Shown in pieces: positions 7,271 to 13,587 of a stretch of DNA of 19,075 nt (positions are counted from its first letter, which is position 1; each line of letters begins with the position of its first letter). The stretch spans positions 1-19,075 of the forward strand of contig JANOEH010000195.1 in assembly GCA_031413115.1 (NCBI GenBank), given 5' to 3'. Below the pieces are notes generated by a model. It was not told the DNA's origin, searched no databases, and was given only the letters and a program-made list of their open reading frames with translations. This DNA is from JANPEF01 sp031413115 (GTDB lineage Bacteria; Eisenbacteria; RBG-16-71-46; DASYSL01). The position numbers were made by a program, and so were the translations under genes.

Positions 7271-7289
7271 GCAGAACTCGTTGTAGGAT
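7261..7289 (+). promoter_or_regulatory. Putative promoter of citrate synthase, with a leader hairpin
   Basis: TCGACG (7261-7266), a 17-bp spacer and TAGGAT (7284-7289) make a weak plus-strand promoter (4 of 6 in each box). Downstream, in the ~70-nt leader, CCGGGGG (7298-7304) can pair with CCCCCGG (7313-7319). A Shine-Dalgarno AAGGAG lies at 7351-7356, 10 nt before ATG 7367. The palindrome GACGTC at 7263-7268 sits where the two divergent -35 boxes overlap. Confidence 0.38.
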
Positions 7290-7366
7290 ACGGAGGTCCG
7301 GGGGCGCCAGGCCCCCCGGGAAACCCGTTCGCCGAGCTCACCCGAGGCCCAAGGAGTCCGCACCCC

Positions 7367-8677
7367 ATGACCCCGACCACCGCCGCCGAACGCCTCACCG
7401 ATCCCGCCACGGTGAAGGTCGGCGACCAGTCGATCGACCTGCCCGTCCTGCGTGGCAGCGAAGGCGAGACCGCGATCGACATCTCGACCCTGCGCGCCAA
7501 GACCGGGGCGATCACGATCGACAACGGTTACGGCAGCACGGGCGCCTGCAAGAGCGCGATCACGTTCATCGACGGGGACAAGGGGATCCTGCGCTACCGC
7601 GGCTATCCGATCGACGAGCTGGCCGAGAAGAGCACGTTCCTCGAGGTCGCCTGGCTGCTGCTCAACGGCGAGCTGCCCACGCCCAAGCAGCTCGAGCTGT
7701 TTCGCCACGAGATCGTGCATCACACGATGCTGCACGAGAACTTCCGCCGCTTCTTCGAGGCGCTGCCCAAGGATGCGCACCCCATGCCGGTGCTGTCCGC
7801 GGCGGTGGGGGCGCTGTCGACGTTCTACCAGGACCCCGAAAGCGAGCACGCCGTCCACGAGACGGTCGTGCGCCTGCTGGCCAAGATGCCGACGCTCACG
7901 GCCTACGCCTACAAGCACTCGATCGGCCAGCCGTTCATGTACCCGAAGAACGACCTCGACTACACCGAGAACTTCCTCTACATGACCTTCGGCACGCCGA
8001 GCGAGCACTACGAGATCGACCCGGTGGTGGCCAAGGCGCTCGACCTGCTGCTGATCCTGCACGCCGACCACGAACAGAACTGCTCGACCAGCACGGTGCG
8101 CGCCGTCGGCAGCTCCAACGCGAACCTGTTCGCCAGCATCGCTTCGGGGATCAGCGCACTGTGGGGGCCGCTGCACGGCGGCGCCAACCAGGAAGTGATC
8201 GAGATGCTCGAGCGCATCGCCAACGAGCACGGCAACGCTGCGAAGTTCGTCGAGCGGGCGAAGGACAAGAAGGACGACACGCGGCTCATGGGCTTCGGCC
8301 ATCGCGTGTACAAGAACTTCGACCCGCGCGCGGCGATCCTCAAGCGCACTTGCACCGAGGTCCGCGACCGGCTGGGCGCCGGCAGCCGCATGCTCGACAT
8401 CGCGCTCGAACTCGAGGAGATCGCGCTGCGTGACGAATACTTCATCAGCCGCAAGCTCTATCCCAACGTCGACTTCTACTCGGGGATCATCTACCAGATG
8501 ATCGGGATCCCGGTGAACATGTTCACCGCGATGTTCGCCCTCGGTCGGCTGCCCGGCTGGATGGCGCACTGGCTCGAGATGCGCAGCGATCCCGAGACGC
8601 GGATCGTGCGGCCCCGCCAGCTCTACGTCGGGCCGACGCAGCGCCCGTACGTGCCGATCGGTCAGCGCACGTCGTAG
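7367..8677 (+). CDS. gltA: Citrate synthase (type II, hexameric GltA-like)
   Basis: This enzyme condenses acetyl-CoA with oxaloacetate to citrate, the entry step of the TCA cycle, in the cytosol. The 436-residue length fits the type II bacterial family (E. coli GltA is 427). Catalytic motifs are all present: LHADHEQNCSTSTVR (first active-site His), WGPLHGGANQ (second His), GFGHRVYKNFDPRA and NVDFYSG (catalytic Asp). The N-terminal region retains the small domain with ITFIDGDKGILRYRGYPIDEL. I chose ATG 7367 because AAGGAG lies 10 nt upstream and the conserved family N-terminus begins shortly after it; the open frame extends back to 7184 but that stretch is leader sequence. The gene converges on, and overlaps by 16 bp, the L,D-transpeptidase gene. 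Confidence 0.97.
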   Translation: MTPTTAAERLTDPATVKVGDQSIDLPVLRGSEGETAIDISTLRAKTGAITIDNGYGSTGACKSAITFIDGDKGILRYRGYPIDELAEKSTFLEVAWLLLNGELPTPKQLELFRHEIVHHTMLHENFRRFFEALPKDAHPMPVLSAAVGALSTFYQDPESEHAVHETVVRLLAKMPTLTAYAYKHSIGQPFMYPKNDLDYTENFLYMTFGTPSEHYEIDPVVAKALDLLLILHADHEQNCSTSTVRAVGSSNANLFASIASGISALWGPLHGGANQEVIEMLERIANEHGNAAKFVERAKDKKDDTRLMGFGHRVYKNFDPRAAILKRTCTEVRDRLGAGSRMLDIALELEEIALRDEYFISRKLYPNVDFYSGIIYQMIGIPVNMFTAMFALGRLPGWMAHWLEMRSDPETRIVRPRQLYVGPTQRPYVPIGQRTS

Positions 8678-10338
8678 GGATAACCCTCGGCAAGCAGCTT
8701 CGTGAGCTCCTGGTCGAGGCCATACACGTCGGGATACAGGTGCAAGCGGCCGTTCTCCTCGGCGACCGCGGTGGCATAGACGATGAGCACCGGAATCGGC
8801 CGTTCCAGGTTGACCTGGAGTGGCCGTTCCGCGTTCATGGCCGTCTCGATCTTCGCCTTCGTCCATGCGGGCTGTTGGCGCAGCACGTGCTGCGCCAGCG
8901 CCACCGGATCGGAGACACGGATGCAGCCGTGGCTGAAGTCGCGGCGCTCGGCGGCGAAGCGACCCTTCGAGTTCGTGTCATGCAGGTAGATCGAGTACGG
9001 GTTCGGCAGCATGAACTTGACTAGCCCGAGCGCGTTGTCGGGGCCCGGCTTCTGGCGCACGCGCACGCCGCGGCCGATCGCGGAGATCGCGGCCGTCGTC
9101 GGCGGCAGGACTGTCGAGCCCTGCACCAGCTCGTAGTCGCCACGCACCAGGTACCCCGGGTCGCGCAGCGCCTTCTCCCGGATGTCGCGGTTGGCGATCG
9201 ACGGCGGCACCTCCCAGTAGGGCCGGAAGATCACGTACTTCATCGTCTCGGTGAACAGCGGCGTCGCCGTGTCGAAGGCCTTCCCGACCACGACGTCCAT
9301 CGCGGTCATGCCCGCCTCGGCGTCATCGGCCCCGGTGAACGCGTAGAGCCGGAACGCGGGCACGTTGACGAAGATGGGCGGCTCGTCGAACGCGTGTGGC
9401 AGCCAGCGCCAGCGCTCGAGCGCGAGCTCGATCTCGACCACGCGATCGTCGATCGGGCGCTGCAGCCGCTGCGCCGTTCCGGGGCCCAGGACGCCGTCGG
9501 CCTTCAGGCCCTGCCGCGACTGGAAGTTCTTCACCGCGGCAACGAGCGTCTCGTCGTACAACGTGTCGACGATGTCGGTGCGTGCCTGCGCTGCCGGCAG
9601 GTCCCCGAGCGCGAGCAAGAGGCGGCGCAACCGCGCTCCGCCGGCATATGGGTCGCCAGGCTTGAGCACCTTCGGCAAGCCGGGCAACGGCACGAGCGTC
9701 GTGTCGCGCGCGATCGTGCGGTAGCGCGCGAGCGCGTCGAGCAATGCCCGGTAATGCCGCCATGGCGGCTGGACGCGGGAGATCACGCCGTCGGCGTCGA
9801 GCCCGCGCGCGAGCGAATCGACGACGGAGACGGCGTCGAAGGGCGGCCGCGCGATGCGCAGCGTCTCGTGCACGCGATCGGGCTGCACACGCCCCCGCGC
9901 CAGGGCGGTGACGAAGCGCAGGGCATCGACACTGAGAGCGGCGTCGAAGCGCGCCAGGCGTGCGGGATCGCGCTCGAGGCTTCCCGCGGGGGCGGCGGCC
10001 AGGGCACTGGCTTCGGCGACCAGTCGCCGGTCGGCGTAGGACGCAGGCGGCAGGCCGAGTTCAGGGGCGCGTTCGAGGCGCCCGAGCACGGCCCACGCGG
10101 CCGCGCTCGGGCGACCGTCGACGAGCCAGCGGGGGCCACCACCGCGGGCGACGAGCGAATCGACAGCGGCACCGACATCGGGAAACCGCCCGCCCTCGAC
10201 CCACGGGTGACGGCGCGAGGCGAGGAGCGATGTGAGTGCGTCCGCAATCCCGGCAGGCGCGGCGGCGCCGGGTGCGGAGACGAGGAGGGAGAGCAGGAGA
10301 ATCGACGCAAAGGCGGGCACAGCGATCGGTCGGCGCAT
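8662..10338 (-). CDS. L,D-transpeptidase, YcbB/LdtD family
   Basis: The 558-residue protein has a signal peptide or N-terminal anchor (7-27), an alpha-helical scaffold region (~30-250), a PG_binding_1 domain (~255-293, AVKNFQSRQGLKADGVLGPGT) and a YkuD catalytic domain (~321-500). The active site is YLHDTNSKGRF with H453 and RRDFSHGCIRV with nucleophile C472. The order scaffold, peptidoglycan-binding, YkuD and the length are those of YcbB/LdtD, which in the periplasm makes 3-3 cross-links between diaminopimelate residues of peptidoglycan. 3-3 cross-links are insensitive to most beta-lactams except carbapenems. The GAF gene lies 49 bp upstream on the same strand, so the two may be cotranscribed. 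The last 16 bp overlap the end of citrate synthase on the other strand. Confidence 0.95.
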   Translation of the reverse strand: MRRPIAVPAFASILLLSLLVSAPGAAAPAGIADALTSLLASRRHPWVEGGRFPDVGAAVDSLVARGGGPRWLVDGRPSAAAWAVLGRLERAPELGLPPASYADRRLVAEASALAAAPAGSLERDPARLARFDAALSVDALRFVTALARGRVQPDRVHETLRIARPPFDAVSVVDSLARGLDADGVISRVQPPWRHYRALLDALARYRTIARDTTLVPLPGLPKVLKPGDPYAGGARLRRLLLALGDLPAAQARTDIVDTLYDETLVAAVKNFQSRQGLKADGVLGPGTAQRLQRPIDDRVVEIELALERWRWLPHAFDEPPIFVNVPAFRLYAFTGADDAEAGMTAMDVVVGKAFDTATPLFTETMKYVIFRPYWEVPPSIANRDIREKALRDPGYLVRGDYELVQGSTVLPPTTAAISAIGRGVRVRQKPGPDNALGLVKFMLPNPYSIYLHDTNSKGRFAAERRDFSHGCIRVSDPVALAQHVLRQQPAWTKAKIETAMNAERPLQVNLERPIPVLIVYATAVAEENGRLHLYPDVYGLDQELTKLLAEGYPYDVR

Positions 10339-10387
10339 CCCCGCACGCTAGTCGATGCCCCCCGGGCCCGGCAAGCACTCGGCGCGA

Positions 10388-11086
10388 CTAGGCGGCCTCG
10401 CGGGCCTCGACGAGGTCACGCAGGTGGGAGACCAGCTCGAGCGCGCGCGCCGCATCGCGCGACAGCGTCGCAGCGGTGACGCGGGCATCGCCACTGCCGC
10501 GCGCGGCGCGCAGCGCTTCGCAACCCGAGGCGATACGGGCCAGGCGCTCCTCGAGTTCGCGCGCGACGCCGCCGCCGAGAAACGCCAGCGTGGCGAACGC
10601 GCGCTCGTCTTCGGGGCCGGTGAGATCGTACGCGCGACCCTCGTGGGCGTGCGGATCGAAGCCGCGGACGAGGGCCGCGAGGCGCTCGAGCGCGGGCTTT
10701 CCGCCGGAGCGGGCAACGCGATCGAACGCGCACACCACACCGGTGACGTGACCGTCAGGCCCGAAGTAGGGGACACCGCCGCACCACCGCCACTGTGTGC
10801 GCTCGTGATCGAGCGACGGCGGGAGGCCTGGCGCGGTCGCGAGGTCGGCGATCGCGAGCGGGTCGGTCTGCAGTGCGGCGAGCCGGGCGAACGCGCGGAC
10901 GGCCTCGCCGTCGGGGCCCTCGGCCTCGCCGGGGGCGAGTCCGTGAAACGCCTCGACCGCGTCGCCGTTGCCCACCGTGAAACGCGCGTAGGCGACCGGC
11001 GTGCACACGACCGCCGACGCCGCGCGGGCGAGATCGCCCGCGGCGAGTGCGATGGAACCCTGGTCGGCGGCGGAGTGGAGCTTCAT
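10388..11086 (-). CDS. Orphan GAF-domain protein with a C-terminal helical region
   Basis: The 232-residue protein looks like a cytosolic GAF sensor domain (~15-142): strand/helix pattern with VPYFGPDGHVTGVVCAFD matching the last GAF strands, where sensor kinases typically read 'VPL...G..IGVLCV.D'. Residues ~160-228 form an Arg/Ala/Glu-rich helical region resembling a kinase dimerisation helix pair, but there is no H-box, ATPase domain, GGDEF or helix-turn-helix. It therefore looks like a sensor or dimerisation remnant, or an adaptor that passes a signal by protein contact. Ligand unknown. It is divergent from the FAS1 gene, sharing the intergenic region with the 11-bp repeats, and lies upstream of the L,D-transpeptidase on the same strand. 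Confidence 0.75.
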   Translation of the reverse strand: MKLHSAADQGSIALAAGDLARAASAVVCTPVAYARFTVGNGDAVEAFHGLAPGEAEGPDGEAVRAFARLAALQTDPLAIADLATAPGLPPSLDHERTQWRWCGGVPYFGPDGHVTGVVCAFDRVARSGGKPALERLAALVRGFDPHAHEGRAYDLTGPEDERAFATLAFLGGGVARELEERLARIASGCEALRAARGSGDARVTAATLSRDAARALELVSHLRDLVEAREAA

Positions 11087-11183
11087 GCGCGGGTTATCGG
11101 CAGGAAAGTCCCGCTTCTACAGGGAGACGCGGCTGGGCCGGGACGGGCGTCCTGCGGCTTCCTGGGCGGACAAATTCCTGACT

Positions 11184-11212
11184 TGCAATGCTGTTCGATA
11201 TCTGTTCAAATG
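11184..11212 (+). promoter_or_regulatory. Putative promoter of the fasciclin gene
   Basis: In the only AT-rich patch of this intergenic region, TTGCAA (11184-11189), a 17-bp spacer and TCAAAT (11207-11212) give 4 of 6 matches in each box. The leader to ATG 11356 would be about 135 nt. The 11-bp repeats overlie its spacer and -10 box, so a repressor bound there would block polymerase. Confidence 0.42.
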
Positions 11213-11224
11213 CTGTCAGTGATT
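11192..11224. promoter_or_regulatory. Three tandem 11-bp direct repeats, candidate CarH-type operator
   Basis: Three consecutive 11-bp units begin with CTGTTC at 11192, CTGTTC at 11203 and CTGTCA at 11214 (full units CTGTTCGATAT, CTGTTCAAATG, CTGTCAGTGAT). Units 1 and 2 match at 7 of 11 positions, as do 1 and 3. AATGCTGT also recurs at 11188 and 11210, exactly two units apart. From established work, Thermus CarH binds tandem 11-bp direct repeats with head-to-tail DNA-binding domains. A CarH-like gene lies ~740 bp downstream. The assignment is geometric; I did not find the same repeats in front of the CarH-like gene itself. Confidence 0.42.
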
Positions 11225-11355
11225 TGGGCAGGAGGCGGCCTTCGAACCTTCGGGGATGAGAGGGAGCCCCTCCGGAAAGAAGTGCCGTCCTCCTCCCAAG
11301 TCCACTCAAGTCCGCTCACCTCCCTCGGCCAGCACGAACGATCAGGAGCTCGACC

Positions 11356-11859
11356 ATGATTCGCAATCTTCTCGTCACCCTGGGTGCTTTCGCGGTCCTC
11401 ACCGCCGCCGTCGCGCCCGCCGATGCCCAGCCGCGCAATCCGAACAAGGACCTGATCCAGACGGCGAAGGCCGCGGGTTCGTTCAACACGTTGCTCAAGG
11501 CGATCCGCATCGCCGAGTTGCAGGGCACGTTGAAGACCGGCGGCCCCTTCACCGTGTTCGCACCGACCGACGAGGCGTTCGCCAAGCTTCCCCCCGAAAC
11601 GCTGGCTGCGGTCCTCGCTGACAAGGCGCTGTTGCGCTCGATCCTGCTCTATCACGTCGTCGACGGCGCGGTCTACGCGAAGGACGTCGTGGGGCTGAAC
11701 TCCGCGCCGACGCTCAACGGCGCGTCCGTCGCGATCGCGGTCGTCGGCGAGGGCGTCGTGCTCAACGGCAACACGAAGGTGGTCGCTACCGACATTCAGG
11801 CCAAGAACGGCGTGATCCACGTCCTCGACTCGGTCCTCCTGCCGCCGGCGGGGCAGTAA
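11356..11859 (+). CDS. Secreted fasciclin (FAS1) domain protein
   Basis: The 167-residue product starts at ATG 11356 behind AGGAG (11345-11349 region) and has a signal peptide ending at ADA-Q (residue 24). The rest is one complete FAS1 domain (~29-165) with the H1 motif FTVFAPTDEAFAKLP (65-79), the H2 motif YHVVDG (99-104), and the typical ending NGVIHVLDSVLLPP. Single-domain FAS1 proteins are exported and usually mediate adhesion or matrix contact; some FAS1 relatives bind carotenoids or other ligands. It is monocistronic: own promoter region with 11-bp repeats upstream, terminator downstream. Confidence 0.95.
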   Translation: MIRNLLVTLGAFAVLTAAVAPADAQPRNPNKDLIQTAKAAGSFNTLLKAIRIAELQGTLKTGGPFTVFAPTDEAFAKLPPETLAAVLADKALLRSILLYHVVDGAVYAKDVVGLNSAPTLNGASVAIAVVGEGVVLNGNTKVVATDIQAKNGVIHVLDSVLLPPAGQ

Positions 11860-11878
11860 CCCCCCGGTAGCGGGAATC

Positions 11879-11907
11879 GGCGGGCCGGTACCCAACGCCG
11901 GCCCGCC
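11879..11907 (+). terminator. Intrinsic terminator of the fasciclin gene
   Basis: GGCGGGCCGG (11879-11888) pairs perfectly with CCGGCCCGCC (11898-11907) around a 9-nt loop, and is followed by TTCGTTGTTC, a moderately T-rich tract. It lies 20 bp after the FAS1 stop and separates that gene from the MerR regulator downstream. Confidence 0.68.
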
Positions 11908-11950
11908 TTCGTTGTTCACCCTTTCGCCCGTGACCGCTACTCTCGGGCTC

Positions 11951-12904
11951 ATGGTCTCCACCCGGAAGGCGGATGCAGTGGAAGGTCGGCTGACGATCGG
12001 CGCACTTTCGCGCGCCACCGGGATTCCGATCGAGACCCTACGCACGTGGGAGCGCCGCTACGCGTTTCCCGTCCCCACGCGGAAGCCATCGGGCCACCGC
12101 GTCTATCCCCTCTCGGCGGTTCCACGCCTGCGCCGCGTCGCCGAGGCGCTCGCCCGCGGACATCGCGCGGCCGAAGTCGTGCCCATCTCCGAGCGCGCGC
12201 TCGAGACGCTGCTCGAGTCACTTCGCACGCGCACGCCCGCCGAACCTTCGTCGACTGTTTCCGTCGCGCTGCCGGTCGATGCTCCCGCCGAGATTCGCGA
12301 ACTGCTCGCTGCCGTCGCCGAGTTCGACGGTACGGTCCTGCGCCGCCGCTTCGAGCAGGGGTGGATCTCGCGCGGCCCGCTGGACTTTCTCGAGTCGGTC
12401 GCCGCGCCGTTCCTGCGCGAGATCGGCCACGCCTGGGCGCGTGGCGAGTTCGGCATTCGCCACGAGCACTTCGCATCGGCGCGCCTGTCGGACTTTCTGC
12501 GCGAGGCGCGCCGGTCGTTCGAGGATCGCGCCACCGGGCCGCGCGTCGCGCTCCTGACGCTGCCCGGGGATCAGCACGAACTCGGGCTCCTCATGGCCTC
12601 GATCGTGTTCGCGCTGGAGGGCTGGCGCATCCTCTATCTCGGCCCGAATACACCGATCGATCAGGCGGCATCCCTGGCTCACGACGCAGTGCTCGGAGCC
12701 GTGGCCGTGAGCGTGTCCGAGTCCTACGCTCCCGAGCAGGCCCGCGAGGAGTTGCGGGCGCTGCGCCGCCAGCTGCCGCGCGCCGTCCGCCTGGTGGCCG
12801 GCGGTGCGGGCGCCCAGCCATTCGAGCTGCGCGGGACGACCTTCCTCGGCGACCTCGAGGCGACACGGGCCTGGGCCGCGGAATTCGGGGCGAAACGCGC
12901 CTGA
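11951..12904 (+). CDS. CarH/LitR-type MerR regulator with cobalamin-binding domain
   Basis: This 317-residue protein has three domains. A MerR winged helix (~14-80; LTIGALSRATGIPIETLRTW then RRYAFPVPTRKPSGHRVY) binds DNA. A B12-binding cap helix bundle (~110-195) has the W-x9-EH motif, W162 with E172/H173. A Rossmann cobalamin-binding domain (~197-315) has the DxHxxG motif D207-x-H209-x-x-G212, H209 being the expected lower axial ligand. This is the CarH/CarA/LitR architecture, in which adenosylcobalamin promotes DNA-bound tetramers and light breaks them, derepressing genes. The residue after W162 is Ala163, where Thermus CarH has His132, the ligand formed after photolysis, so the light response may differ. 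ATG 11951 is chosen because the frame's upstream extension runs into the FAS1 terminator. No carotenoid genes are visible nearby. Confidence 0.92.
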   Translation: MVSTRKADAVEGRLTIGALSRATGIPIETLRTWERRYAFPVPTRKPSGHRVYPLSAVPRLRRVAEALARGHRAAEVVPISERALETLLESLRTRTPAEPSSTVSVALPVDAPAEIRELLAAVAEFDGTVLRRRFEQGWISRGPLDFLESVAAPFLREIGHAWARGEFGIRHEHFASARLSDFLREARRSFEDRATGPRVALLTLPGDQHELGLLMASIVFALEGWRILYLGPNTPIDQAASLAHDAVLGAVAVSVSESYAPEQAREELRALRRQLPRAVRLVAGGAGAQPFELRGTTFLGDLEATRAWAAEFGAKRA

Positions 12905-12952
12905 ACCCCGGTCGCCGAGGCCGCCCCACTCCGTTCTGCACAAAAACCTGCA

Positions 12953-12981
12953 TTGACCCCCGGGGCTTTCCGGCCGATCCT
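12953..12981 (+). promoter_or_regulatory. Possible promoter of the metal-efflux operon, nearly leaderless
   Basis: TTGACC (12953-12958, 5 of 6) is followed after 17 bp by GATCCT (12976-12981, only 3 of 6). Transcription would begin within a few bases of ATG 12988, so the first gene would have little or no leader; no Shine-Dalgarno is seen before that ATG. No inverted repeat typical of a metal-responsive MerR operator was found between the boxes. Confidence 0.33.
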
Positions 12982-12987
12982 CATCCC

Positions 12988-13476
12988 ATGCGCTCGCTTC
13001 GTCTCGGGGCCCGCTGGGCGTCCTCCGCCCTCGCGGTCCTCCTCCTCGCCAGTTCGCTGACCTGCCTCACCGCCGCCTGTCGCACGTTGTGCGGCGGGGC
13101 GCCGGCGGCGGCTGCGCTCGCGAGCGGCTCGGCCGAAACCACGGCTGCGCCCGAAACAAAACTCCCGCCCTGTCATCGCCCCGCCGCTGCCGGCGGAGCG
13201 ACCGCACCGGCCGGTGGCTGCAAGGTCGGCAGCCCGTGCTGCGCCCAGTGGCTCAACGACCACGCGACATTGCAGATGACCGACCCCGATCCGCTGCGCA
13301 CGCTGCTGCCGACCGGAGCGACGACGGACGTGGCAACCCTGGCGACGATTTCGCTCGCATTCGCGATTGATCCGCCCGGTCTCGAGTACGTCGAAGATTC
13401 AGAAGACCTGGCTCCGCCTGTACCCCGCGCCGCCACCGGCACGCGCGGCCCGCCTCGCGTCGCCCTCGCGGCCTGA
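12988..13476 (+). CDS. Exported Cys-rich small protein at the head of the efflux operon
   Basis: The 162-residue protein begins with an Arg-rich signal peptide (RLGARWASSALAVLLLASS). Seven cysteines follow at 26, 31, 35, 62, 78, 84 and 85, including C-x4-C-x3-C, PPCHR and SPCCAQW. The LTAAC segment at 27-31 resembles a degenerate lipobox, so lipid attachment at C31 is possible but not clear. Low-complexity Ala/Pro/Thr stretches separate the Cys clusters and the C-terminal part is acidic (EYVEDSEDLAPP). I recognise no family. Position and Cys/His content suggest a periplasmic metal-binding or metal-buffering factor for the pump, an inference from context. The TolC gene starts 111 bp later on the same strand. 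Confidence 0.72.
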   Translation: MRSLRLGARWASSALAVLLLASSLTCLTAACRTLCGGAPAAAALASGSAETTAAPETKLPPCHRPAAAGGATAPAGGCKVGSPCCAQWLNDHATLQMTDPDPLRTLLPTGATTDVATLATISLAFAIDPPGLEYVEDSEDLAPPVPRAATGTRGPPRVALAA

Positions 13477-13587
13477 CGCCGCGCTCGCGCGTCCTTTCGA
13501 CTCCATCGCACGACCACCGCCGCGCCCGTTCCACGCGTCGGACTCCGTTCGTCTGCACCCCGTCCCGCACACGCGGGGGGAGGTTCG

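Noticed and set aside
7172..8866. An 876-codon minus-strand frame that would give the beta-propeller a ~565-residue N-terminal extension
   Set aside because: The extension is antisense to citrate synthase, has no domain-like composition, and a signal peptide with Shine-Dalgarno begins at 7171.
11860..11950. Self-operator repeats in front of the CarH-like gene
   Set aside because: Only a single TTGTTC-like hexamer is present, with no 11-bp periodic copies, so autoregulation through the same site is not supported.
12905..12987. MerR-type metal operator before the efflux operon
   Set aside because: No dyad between the -35 and -10 boxes and the spacer is a normal 17 bp; CTGCA occurs twice 12 bp apart but this is too little to call.
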